DNA of 64,000 bases from assembly GCA_031216445.1 (NCBI GenBank), contig CM062210.1:5328501-5392500 (forward strand). The letters run 5' to 3'. Origin of the DNA: Lateolabrax maculatus (taxonomy: Eukaryota > Chordata > Actinopteri > Acropomatiformes > Lateolabracidae). Positions 1-10,880 of the stretch are shown in pieces. A program made the translations under genes and the position numbers. Under the pieces are notes generated by a model. The model was not told the origin of the DNA and searched no databases. It saw only the letters and a list, made by a program, of their open reading frames with translations. The number at the start of each line of letters is the position of its first letter. The first letter of the stretch is position 1.

Positions 1-2661
1 CTTTGACACCTATCAGATTCTGTCAAGGCTGGAAAAAGGATGGATGAGCGCTCGGTAAACAAACCCACAACTTCCTCTAAAGCTTCAGCCGGAAAATCAG
101 AGGCAGGAGACACGCACAGCATGGAAACGTTACTTGTCTGGTATCATGTTTGCATGCAGCTCCTCAAGTTAGTTCATTTGATGTATATTTACACCCACAC
201 CACATCACAATGCAGAGCCACTCCTACGTCTGTGCGCTGTTCTGTATGTATGAGCTAAACCATTGCATAAAACATAAACATCTACGGTTAGAGAAGATGT
301 CAGCGCGTCATAGAAATTTGTCCCACATTAGCTCGCTGTAAACTACATTCCCCAAAAGGGCATTTTAATCTTTCACTAGAATCCATGCTGTAAAACAGCA
401 CATGCTGCCCAGGTAAGATGCAATGCATACTGTGCGGTATTTATCAAAACATTACAAAACGGAGCAGGATGATTAATGTGTGCCATGAGGAAGGGAGAGA
501 AAGGGGTATATAATGCCACACTGAAGGCAATACATAGGTAATGTGTGTGCAAATCATAAGAATGAGTCTCATGTTGTTTTGTAAAGCGGCCATCAACCCT
601 AAAGCTCCAGTGAAGCAGAAAATCAACCTTTCTGGAGGGGCAAAAAGGAGAAAATTGTGGTTATACAATGTTATCTTGATGGTGGGACACACTGAAGTGT
701 CTCTATCTCCTTCTCAGTGTCACCTGCCTCCATGTGTACAAACCAACATCCATGAATGCACACACATATACACTCACTTCCTTATTCCAACATTATCTGC
801 GCTCGCTCTGAGCAGCTTACTAGTCGCGCTTTGATGATAAGAAAGTGTGGAACAGTTTCAATTTATCGGCACCTCCAGGCATTTTTCCTTTTGTGCTATC
901 AGTCACATAAGCTGCAAAGAGAAAACATACACATCCTAATCCAACATCGTTCCATCAACGCAGCATCTTTAAATAGCTTGGGTTAAAGAAAAAGGGAGAA
1001 AAATGGCATTGTTATTTAATAAGCATTAGGAAAGATTTAGGGAATGAGTAATGGATCTAATTTTAGGACCTCATGATGAACCACAAAAAAAAAAAAAGAT
1101 CTTGGGGATGGAGAGGATCTCTTGAATCACTGGTCTATGATGATTAAACCAGGCAGTGGGGCTGGTGATGCTGCTGTAATTCAGACTCAAATTGTTGTTG
1201 AAAAGTTACCAGCTTGGACGTAGGAACATTAGAGGGAATCTGTGAGCCAGATTTTTAAGACAAAATGGAAGGAAACATGATTTCTGAACCACTTTTATGA
1301 CTTTTTCATGCACTGACGTACTAAACAAAATGCAATAACCACCTGTACATTATGTATTTGTGTTTTACATGAATATCTGAATATTTGACTCCCTTAAAAA
1401 GCAGCAGCCGAGTACCAGCAAGGATGGTTTCCTGGTGAATTTTTCACTTAACATTGTTTTAAAGCACAACTCCAGGAACTCAACATAAAGTTACCTTTCT
1501 AAAGGGAACAAAATCATGACTTTATTTAAAAGTACTATGTAGAATAACACACTGAATACTACTAATACCGCACACTCTACTTTCAACATGTAGCTCTTAA
1601 GAAAGGGGTCATATACAGTATTAAATATGATTGGGTCACATTCTCAATGCAGTCTGTGACTTTAATAGACACAATGAGATAAAAGCCAAATCCCATCTTC
1701 TTAAGCTGACAATCAAAGAGGTTTAAATGTGGAAAACACAAATCTATCCATCCCATAATGATCCATCCATCTGACAGATGTTCCCCCCACCCCTCTAGTG
1801 AATTATTACTTGTACAGCCCAAGTGGTTAAAACTGCCCACACTAACCCACCCTGGTGTTTGGACAAGCTAACCTTATTTTGCTGTCCAATCTATCTAGGC
1901 CAAAGTCAATACAAACAGTGATTTTTCACGGTACTGGCAGGGGCAAATTAGTCTCCCAAACATACAGCAGCGCTGCTTAGACAGAGGAGAAAATTCATTG
2001 ACTCTGTCCAAAAAGAGGATGGGAGATGGGCTTTTTTTTTTTTTTTTCCTCCTCGATAATACCAACTGCAACTGGGTCCTCCTGACAGACCTTACCAAGC
2101 TGTTTGCACTGATAACACTGGCCTAGACAGGCAACAATGAAACAAACACTGTAGCCAATTACACAGGCTACGGATAGAGACTTACGTTTAGGAAAACACA
2201 GCTGACCACAGCTCCACAGAGATGGCCCCAATCTCTCGTTAATTACATTTACGACGTTTATAATGCATCACCAGTTAATCAGAGGACCAGATGAGATCCA
2301 GATGGATCCTGGATGACAGGAATACCACTGTTTGCTGAATGCGTGCCGCCGGCTCGCAAAGCTCGGATTATATTTGTGCTTGTGATTTTGTGTTTTGCTC
2401 TACATTGCAGCGTGGCTTTTTCTGAGCTGCTGGAGTGAATTAAATAGCTTTTTATAGCGGCGTGGCGTAAGTAGCAGGGCTGAATCATGCCACCGCTTTT
2501 TTTCTCTCCAAGCCGTGATTTGAGATTTGCATTAAGCCTTCAGTTTTTCAAGAAAAGACAGAATGCCATTAGTGTAATGAGGCAGTGTTCTTTTGAAAGA
2601 AAATAAATTTAATAAAAGTCAAATCTGACCGGTCCAGTGTAAACACAAGACAAGTAAAAAG
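1..2661. other. ralyl intron sequence, no exon seen
   Basis: Both strands were read for the missing coiled-coil exon (expected LKSDELQ-like start on the minus strand) and nothing matched. The stretch is AT-rich, with an A13 run near 1084-1098 and a T16 run at 2032-2047. Open frames here are short and unrelated to known proteins. Confidence 0.6.
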
Positions 2662-4968
2662 CAGTGTTAATTTTGACAGAAAATTTTGATTTAGTTTGTC
2701 ATATTTTAGTCATCTGAATTTATTATTTAAACGTTTCTCTAGAATTTCCAAACTCATGCAATACAGACACATATTTAACTGTTGTGATATGAAACATGTC
2801 TTTATTAATTTTTAAGTCAAATAAAAATAAAACCAAGTCTCATAAAAAGAAACAAAAAATATGGTCTTGCTTTTTCACAAAAGACCACCTCAGACAACAA
2901 AATAACACCAATGAGCATAAGGCCTGCTCTCCCTCAATAATTAGATATGTATTGTTTAAAATAACTTGCATATGACGTTCTTCCTTCTTTCAAGCAGATG
3001 TGCAACTCTCAAATATTAAAACTAGAAACTGTATTGGCTATAATGCCATTGCACATAGAACCAGAGTAAAGAAAATTCAACAGCCCTTTGTTAATATTGA
3101 AAACAAGTATCAGGTAACTCAAGACAAGTGAAACAGGTTTGGGTTGTGCTATTTTCTATGGCTAGCACAGGCAATGGAAGTGAATGTGACACTTCTACTC
3201 CTCAGCCTGATGAAATATTGTAAACGCAGCCATGCCATCAGTACGTGAAAATGTGAATCAAGTAACAGCATACCAAAATGTGCTTATTTCTATAGAAATA
3301 ACTATCAATAACTCACAGTTCACTGTTAATTATTCATTACATTCAAAGAAAAGGTGCATAGGCTATAATGCCATCAGCAATTTAAACCTACTTAAATAAT
3401 AATAAATAAAAAACCTGTCTCCAAATATTGAAAACATATGTCTCAAAAGCCGTGAACGGCAGGGAACGCAACTATTGATGCGAGAGCCAAGCAAAACGCT
3501 GGTTCACACTAGTGGCAAGGTCTCTGTAGCTAATGGTCCCTGTAAGGCAGAGGGGTGGCTGAGCAGATCAAAGAGTGCAGGGACCTCCAGGGACATGGAC
3601 ATGGCGTCCATCTGGATAGTTTTAGTGTGCTCCGCAGAAGGCGGCAGCAGGTCATGCAATGACATAAGCTTTTGCCACTCACTAGGGAGCAAGCTGTTCA
3701 ATCCCATGTCGTTTGCGATTTGGCAGTCTTTCGCTTTGAGGAGTCGTGCGACCATGTTGAATGTGCTTGACCAGCAATCATTTGCAACAATAAGGCCACA
3801 CTGTTCAAATGTCATCCTTCTGCATCACGTGGACCACAAGTTGAGAGGTGTGCACCACACACGGTGGCTGGTCCACATCCATGTCGACATGACTGTACCT
3901 AACGTGGGTAACTCAGCTAAATAAGCATAAAGTATATAAAAGGTTTCTAAACATTAAATGATGGAAATACTTTTACATGAGATTAAAAATACAGTAGAAA
4001 ACAAAGACACACCACTAGAGAAGACAGTCCCAACATGAGACTTATAAACATGTCATCATTGACTGTCATGTAAAAGAATAATAACAGAAACTGCTTTGCA
4101 TCATGGGGGAGTCAGAGTCATCAGAGCTGCTTTCTTCTCCTTCTGCTGTGGTGAGTTTAAATGCTGTCAACATCTCACTTATTACCGTAAGGAACTTCTC
4201 CTTTGGTATGTCCCACTCTTGCATACGCTTGTCGACACATGCCGTGATTGACAGCAGTATGTGGATGGGCCACTTGTTCAAGGGCCAACATACTGCGTAG
4301 CATGAACTTACAGCGAGGAATGAAGCCGTCAGTCCTTTTTTAGGTCCACGAGTCAGTGCCAGTAGATACTCTCCGGGCAGCGGTCACTTCCTTTTTGGAT
4401 TTTCGTCTTTCATCTTCATAATGTTTGTCAATCACATTGCTTATTTTAGTTTTCTTTGGAACAGGCAGCCTCTTATCTACTGTCTCCATCACTGGAACAA
4501 AGTCCTCATCATCAATCGTGACTGTTATCCTGTGCCCCCAATCCATTTTGCCATGGCCTCCTCCTTGGTCTGTTCTTCTTTAGAGTCACTTGTGTACTTT
4601 GAAGCAGAGCACTTGAAATATTCTACTAGGATGCACTACCTTTTATTTGCAATCAGTGGCCCATCCTTGTCTTCCTTTCTCCCATCATATTTATTTCTTC
4701 TTAAAATGTGCGTTCTTTTTGTTGCATTTTTGTTTCAATTTGAGGACAGTGAAACTTTATACTTATTAACTTTAGCATGTCAACTGATCTTTTAATTTAA
4801 CGTTAAGTTAAGATTAACAACTCTGGGACATTCACTTCTCTCTTTATTCATTGACAATACTGTCAATAGATTTCATCATAATCATCATAAATTAGTTTTC
4901 ATTCAGTTATAGTTTCTGTCAGTAACATTTTTTTGACAAAAAACTATGCATCAACAAAATTAACACTG
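2662..4968 (-). mobile_element. Decayed hAT-superfamily DNA transposon
   Basis: The left edge begins CAGTGTTAATTTTG (2662-2675). The right edge ends with its exact reverse complement, CAAAATTAACACTG (4955-4968), giving 14-bp perfect terminal inverted repeats. CAGTG-type ends are typical of hAT elements. The interior holds minus-strand fragments of a ZBED/hAT-type transposase. The flanking 8-mers (gtaaaaag on the left, tattgtac on the right) do not match, so no target-site duplication survives, or the two ends come from separate insertions. At about 2.3 kb with frameshifts the element is non-autonomous. It sits in the ralyl intron immediately after exon D. Confidence 0.75.
3504..4546 (-). pseudogene. 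hAT (ZBED-like) transposase remnant
   Basis: Three minus-strand pieces in transposase order. 4546-4340 ends in ..RVSTGTDSWT, matching the family motif TTDxWTS. 4281-4066 contains RMQEWDIPKEKF, equivalent to the EEWxI/L stretch before the catalytic DN motif; the expected DNASNM is replaced by SEMLTAF. About 3865-3504 reads CVVHTSQLVVHV, then after a frameshift NDCWSSTFNMVARLLKAK and PSEWQKLMSLHDLLPPSAEHTK, matching the family's CxxHxLQLxV, CWNSTxxMxERL and PFxExT segments. The coding frame is broken at about 4330 and 3815, and sequence between 4066 and 3865 is missing or degenerate. The C-terminal dimerisation region was not found. It is a relic with no predicted activity. Confidence 0.75.
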
Positions 4969-4980
4969 TATTGTACGTAC

Positions 4981-5159
4981 GTTTGAGCCCGGTGGAGGAT
5001 GATGTGGGAGGTCTGGAGGATGAAGAGGAGGAAGAGGAGGATGTTTTGATGGGAAAGGAGGTCTTCCCACGACGGGAGGAGGGAGCGAGCACCCTGGAGC
5101 GTTTGACAGGGATCACGGCTCTGGGCGGGGGGGCCACTCTGCCATGGTAGTCAAAAAGC
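4981..5159 (-). CDS. ralyl: ralyl coding exon D: basic Pro/Ser linker
   Basis: A 179-nt exon. The acceptor is ttcctgag (AG at 5161-5160) and the donor is CTCAAAC|gtacgt (GT at 4980-4979). The exon completes the Arg codon, then reads LFDYHGRVAPPPRAVIPVKR, followed by SRVLAPSSRRGKTSFPIKT, a run of nine serines and RPPTSSSTGLK, ending in phase 1. HGRVxPPPRAVIPxKRxRV identifies RALYL within the family, and the KR/RR clusters are typical of the basic linker that precedes the coiled coil. The serine run, from TCC/TCT/TCA codons, has no equivalent in the mammalian sequence I recall and looks like expansion of a coding microsatellite. The donor lies 12 bp from the end of a hAT element. A second GT four bases further in (gtacgtac) is a possible alternative donor but would shift the frame. 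Confidence 0.92.
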
Positions 5160-6225
5160 CTCAGGAAAAGAAAAAAAAATGATAATATTACACTTCACTT
5201 CTCACACTTTTTTCTATAAGTCACTGTCTCTTATAAGAGGCACTATAGCATTCAGAAATTGTCCATCTGCCAGAGCTAAAAGGTTTTCCGTTTTTTCTCA
5301 CCATCACCTCTTTCTAAAGCCCATTATCTGTTCCCAGTATTGTATTTCAGGATAGACTTTCTATGGATTTCAATTCTCACACATAAAATAAAAGACAGAC
5401 ATTACAGTTCAAATCTGCCAATATCCCTCTTTCTGTGCAGCTCTGCAGGCCATTACATGCATGCAAATAATGCCCTCACAAATCTTTCCAAAGTGAAGAG
5501 GATGAAAAGAAGAGGGTGCTAAGTGTCAAATGAAGGTGTCAGCTTTGACTGTTCTCAGTGACTGCAGATGTCTGTCACGGCTCTCAACATGTTTGACATT
5601 TAGAAAATGCCTCCACGGATAAGCACTCTGATCGCCGGCGGATAAATGAGCGAAAAAACAAGTGTTCCTTCATCGGCATGTTCGAGCTGCATATCTGTTC
5701 AGCCATTTTGACAAGTTGACTGTTTGAAGGTGTCTCTGTGGGACGGTTACTGAATCAAATCTGACAAGGGAGACTTTTAATTAAGGAAGAATCATAAATC
5801 AGAGGGCAAGTCCTATTGACCGCTCGCTAAACCCCTCCCCCTGAACTGAGATTGTCCAATCATAGTTTAGCAACCATAACTAGGCACGACTGCTCTGTCA
5901 AGCTTCAGATTTCTCCACATTACTAAACTGTGCTGCATTAAGAGCCATATTCAGCATTTAAAAACCTTTTTTTTTAGCCTTTCCATAACCTAAAGTACAG
6001 GAGAAAAAGTCAAACAGCGTTATTTTAGAACAAAATGACAATCTAACTTTACATTTTTCCATATCATACCTATAATACTGGGACAAACAAAACAACTAAA
6101 CCAGAGCGGGAAAGGAAAGCTTGACAGGCGTAGCAACAGTAACTAAGGGGGACAGGGCTTAGTGAACAGTCAGCTGCGTCCTTGTTAAATCCCGAATTTG
6201 ATGACATAATCCGAATGATACATAC
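5160..6225 (-). other. ralyl: ralyl intron C-D
   Basis: A 1,066-bp GT-AG intron. No repeat element, exon or RNA gene was recognised in it. Confidence 0.85.
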
Positions 6226-6273
6226 CTGCTGTAGAAATCATCCCTGTAGTACTCGTAATCAAATTCATAACCA
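6226..6273 (-). CDS. ralyl: ralyl coding exon C: FDYEYYRDDF segment
   Basis: A 48-nt microexon-sized exon. The acceptor is tctctcacag (AG at 6275-6274) after a CT-rich tract, and the donor is AGCAG|gtatgt (GT at 6225-6224). The codon split with exon B reads AG|T (Ser). The exon codes GYEFDYEYYRDDFYS and ends with AG of the next codon, completed to Arg by exon D. The acidic-aromatic FDYxYYRDDFY string is conserved in RALY and RALYL. No homopolymer or frame disruption is present. At this length the exon could be overlooked by ab initio prediction, but phase and conservation make it secure. Confidence 0.9.
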
Positions 6274-7364
6274 CTGTGAGAGAGACAGAAGGGGGAGGAG
6301 GGTGCAGAGAGACATGGACAAAGAGATAAGGAAAGGGATGGGTTGTATTAGGAGAAGCCATTTTGGATCTGTCAAAAGTAAGCAGATCAAACTCGAGCTT
6401 TTTTGACTCGAACGGACACGCTCTGGTTTATGCCTAAAGCTCACCGCAGGTTAAGCAGCAAGCCTAACACACGCTGGCATGCAAAGACCACAGATAAACA
6501 AAGAAAAATACTCTTTTCAAAAAGGAAATGCAGTTGGTAAAAAAATATTTTCTTAGACCCTGGAGAGGAAAATGTAAAGTGCACGCTAAGGATGGGAACT
6601 AATTTAGAATTCAGAGAGACATAAAATAAAGACAACAGGAGCAAAAGAGGAGCTGTTTTGACATGTTCCTATTCTCACAGGAATTTTAATTAGGATTAAT
6701 ATTTTACTATTTCAATTTAGAGTAATTTAGTGTTGTTCTTTCTTCTCCTGTTCGCGCTCCATAATTACCATATTACATATAGCTGCAGCTATAAAATGCA
6801 AATGAGGGTTTATAATAACACAGTGCACAAACTAATAAATTAGTAACATAAGACAGAAAACCAAGAATTCAAAAAGGAGTAAATTGGTAGGAATATAAGC
6901 TTTGCTAATGGACAAACTATCAGAGTACACACACACACACACACACACACAAAAAAAAGAGAGAGTCCCAGTGAATAGAAAAAACATGTCTGGCCCTCTG
7001 TCACATTAGACTGCAGTAAACAAGCACCGCTTTGATCTGTTTGTGACCAGGAGATGTGTATGGGGCAGAAAATCAGGGTCATGCTTAATGAAGCTTATAC
7101 AACAGCATCTCCTTTGAGCTTTACATGGCTGTGCCGAACAAACTCCAGTCAAGGCTGGCAAAATATGGAGAGCATTCAAAACACAATTATTAATTCAAGG
7201 TTCAAAAGGAAGAGAAGGGGAAAAAAACATAATATGAATACTCGTATTCTAAATATTACTCCACATTTACATCATGCAGGAGCAGCAGGATATGAAAGAT
7301 GGTTAATATTTATGGCTGCACCTTTGCATGTGAAGCAGTGTGTTGTAAGGAGGGCAGAGCTTAC
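6274..7364 (-). other. ralyl: ralyl intron B-C
   Basis: A 1,091-bp GT-AG intron containing an (AC)12 microsatellite at 6927-6950 followed by an A tract. No cassette exon for the optional RALYL insert was found. Confidence 0.85.
6927..6950. repeat. (AC)12 microsatellite
   Basis: Twelve uninterrupted AC units followed by A8, in the B-C intron. Confidence 0.97.
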
Positions 7365-7440
7365 CTATAAACAGCTGAGAGCGGCCGTTTGGAGCCTGCT
7401 TTGGGCCTGTATGGTTTGGGCTCGCCAGCCATGTTTATGT
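7365..7440 (-). CDS. ralyl: ralyl coding exon B: INMAGEPKPYRPK segment
   Basis: A 76-nt exon. The acceptor is ttttgcag (AG at 7442-7441) and the donor is TATAG|gtaagc (GT at 7364-7363). Joined to exon A, the split codon G|AC gives Asp, and the exon reads DINMAGEPKPYRPKAG then SKRPLSAVY plus two bases of the next codon. The DINMAGEPKP string directly after the RRM is a hallmark of the hnRNP C/RALY family. The exon contains an in-frame ATG (7432-7430), which could start a protein without the RRM if transcription begins downstream of exon A. Mammalian RALYL can carry about a dozen extra residues after this exon (RLESKEP-type). No cassette coding them was seen between 7364 and 6274, so the RALY-like short junction AVY-S-GYEF is predicted. 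Confidence 0.92.
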
Positions 7441-10430
7441 CTGCAAAAATACAAACAAAACACACAGACAGATCAGTTGTCAGTCTTTCTAATTTCATTC
7501 ATAAATCATGCATACAGATTTATTTGTTAAAACATTCATTTAGCATTTATGACCAGTAAATTAACAATCAATACATGGGTTGTAACGTACTATATATTGT
7601 GTTTGGTAAGGACATCACTTTTATCTCGTCTGAACAACTTGATTTGATTTGTATTTTTAGACACAACTGAATATGAGGAGTTTCACCGTAGGTTTTTGGA
7701 TATTGGATATGAATTTCTGAACCCAAAAAAAAGAACCCAACAAGCACAAACACAAGAGTTCAAGTTCTTCAAATTGTACAACCTGCAATACTATTGGAAA
7801 AGGGGAATTCATGGTTTTCATAGTAAAATATTTTGGTGCTATAAATTCAGTTGTGATTAAATTTCCCAAATGGTCTTTATATTTTGTATGAAAACAAAAT
7901 TTAAATGTACTTATTTAATACCATACAAATATTATCCAGGAAAACTCCATGTACTGATAAAGGCCATGAGATTGTACCCGAAAGCCACAATATGAATCTA
8001 GTAAGTGGACCTTGAGATAAGAATGCTTCTGACAAACTACTATTTGAGGTCGAGAACGAAGTTCAACATTTCTTCATGTCCTCATGAGTTCTGAGCACAT
8101 TTCAAGCAGTTAGTAAATGTTTTATAACACACTAGGGTTTTGTTAATGTGCGTAATCCCATAGCATTAATTACAATTACACCAGTTATACTTATAATCTA
8201 CACAACAGTTAGATAATTCATAGGAAACGTTGTGTTATACATACACAAACAATAATAAACACAAAAAAAGACTATACTATAGTATGTGATAAAGTAGTCA
8301 AATTTCTAAATACTGTATATTAATGTTAAATAGGGGGTTAAAGTAAAGTGTTACTATTTATATTAATTCATGAATATTTGTCTACTGAACACTACCCTAC
8401 AGTATGAGGGGTATTATAGGATTTCATTTAATGCCTATTAACACCAACGTTTCCTACGCTGCAGTGTAACCTAATTTAAAAGCCGAGAACTGTGTCATGA
8501 GAGTAAAACAACTTCCTTTCTTGAAAAATCCTCACACAGAGCGACAGCTCATGATGGTAGTGATGATATTGCATAGCTCAAAGCAGTGCCTGAGCACATG
8601 GGAGCATAAAAGTACTACTTCATAATAAAGAGTAAAATATCAATTCAAGTTCTTTGGAAGCTCTCTGTGCAATTCCCACCGTAAAACTGAATATTTCATA
8701 CAACATTTGAATAAGCAACACACAAAGCTGCAGTACTGTAGGACACATTCTCTAATGTTGAGGTGCACTGTGAGAGCCAATTTTCCAAGGCAAGACCGGA
8801 GACCTTGCCACCGTGCACTGGAAAGATTACAAAAATGAAATTCTTGTTGCAAGGCAGGAGAGAATCCTTGAAAACATAAAAACAATGGAAATGAATAAGC
8901 ATATAAAGAACTCCAACGAAAGCTGGATGTTAGGGGAGCTTTGATTTATAGCCGGCTGTTCGTCCTTTGTGTGGAAAAATAAAAATAAAAAAGTTACCGT
9001 CGTCAGGTGACACAGTACAGTTTTGTGACCAAGCCAGTCAGTGATGCAGAATTTTTCAAACTGCTATCTGTGCGTTGCCAAGGGTGTTGCAAGGTCCTCG
9101 TATTTTGTGCACAGTCTGAGTGGATTCCGGGAGAGGAGCCAGTGGGTCCAAATAAGCACCCGGACCAAAGTAAAACACTCAAAAGGCAGAAAACAGTCCA
9201 GAAACTTTATGGATGCCAACATGAGGCTATATCCATGAAGTTAAGCAGAGAACTGTGCATGAGAATTACACATTTAACTAAGCTTTAGTGTTAAAAGAGT
9301 AACCTCCTTATCTGAGGTCAGCTGTGAGCTACACACACACAAACACGCACACACACAAAAGATGAATAAACAACAAAGGATTCTGAAAAATATGGATCAC
9401 TTGAGGCAAAAAGCAAGAACAAAAAGGTAAAACTTTCTGCATAGTCCGAGCAAAGGCAGCAGAATCCCATCATCTGCTTTTTCATATCGTCTTTGATATC
9501 ACACAGCCTTTTGCAAGCATCTGCATGTTTGTGAGCGGCGAGGTGCTCAGAAAGGCCATTTCATAACTGGGAGAATAAAAGTTTAAGACCGAGAACAATA
9601 TACCAATCAACAAGGTGCCCTTGAGAGACTAAACCCAAACCTCCTCTGTGTTGTGAATTCATTCTGGATAAGAGCCTTGGCTAAATGCCTCATAGGTGCA
9701 TAGATCACTTAAAGGCACTTTCTGACAAATTGTTGTTTTTTGCATGCAGCCATGTTCTCACTATCCTTTTGTCGCCTCAAGCATTTCACATTTGCGTAAA
9801 TAATTTATGCACCCCCCCCCGCCAAACACCAAACAAGTGGAAGTGCCCCAATCCCCGAGAGTGGAACTGTACTGGGGTGAAAATAAGCTCCTGGCAAACT
9901 CTCCCAGTGGCTGCTGTCATGAGAAATAGGATTATAGCCTGGTCTGTTTGTATACTACCTACTTACACATGCTAAAACACTGACTTTTTACGCAGAGCTG
10001 CGTGACCAAATGAGTGAGTGTGCGGGTGTGTACTTGTATGTCGGGACTGACCATGAAGCTGACTGAGGATATAATTATGATTTCGCTCATTAACTGGAAG
10101 GTTTACTTAGGGAAATATGAAGACTAATCCCTTAATTAGCCCGCAACAATCCAACTAAATATAACTGACATCCAAATCCTCATGCAATCTAAAAATTTCT
10201 GATCCCAGATCTGAAGTTTTTTCACCACAGACAGAATTACTATACGGTTCAAAGAGAGTACTCTGTTAAGCCAAATCCTTGTTATTTTGTCCTGACATTC
10301 AAGTTAAACCTGGCGAGTGTTGCATCTGCCAGAGGCGAGCTTCAGTCCAGTCTAACTGAGACAGTCAGAGTCCACTGGAGCAATGAATACCACATTTTCA
10401 ACATGGTAACAGAGGTTTAGAGATAAAAGG
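7441..10430. other. Long ralyl intron, proximal part; no gene seen
   Basis: First 3 kb of the 35.8-kb intron between exons B and A. AT-rich. A compound CA repeat lies at 9331-9357 and a C9-C10 run near 9813. No coding exon with splice sites was recognised on either strand. Confidence 0.6.
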
Positions 10431-10880
10431 ATTAGCCCAGTCGATTTATCGTCTATTTTAGCAACAAAAAATTGATCTGCTTATTTGATAATCAATTAAT
10501 TGTTTGTTGTTTTGGAAAAATGCCACAAAGTTGCACCTACCAGCTTCTTAAATATGAGTATTTATTCATATTTATTTATTTATATAGCACCTTTCATACA
10601 AACATGCAGCCCAAAGTGCTTCACACAGCAAAAGAAACAAATAAAAAAGAAGTTAAAAATTGAATACAACTAAAGACATGACAGCAACTAAACATTTTTT
10701 TCATTATTAACTAATCAGTCAATTACATTTTCCAAGAATCAATTCATCTTTGGTCTATATGATGTCAGGAAATACTGAAAAATACCAACACAGACAACAA
10801 TGTGACATCTTCAGATTGTCCAACAGTCCAAAATAAAAAGATAACATTTTTCAATGACTTGAAGCAGAAAATCATGTTAG
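10431..10880. repeat. Composite dispersed repeat (two AATCGATTA-family arms around a SINE/LINE-like tail)
   Basis: 10441-10560 reads as the minus orientation of a repeat rich in TAATCAATTAAT with the diagnostic 'accagcttcttaaatatga'. 10680-10860 is a plus-orientation copy (aactaatcagtcaatta, then 'gtgacatcttcagattgt'). Between them, 10565-10670 contains 'atagcacctttcataca' and 'cccaaagtgcttcacac', which resembles the 3' tail shared by many fish retroposons. Family assignment is from memory of percomorph repeats. Confidence 0.6.

Noticed and set aside
2..46. Plus-strand translation ..QILSRLEKG.. resembling the RALYL coiled coil LLGRLEK
   Set aside because: It is on the opposite strand from the gene, lacks splice sites and has no further similarity, so it is chance.
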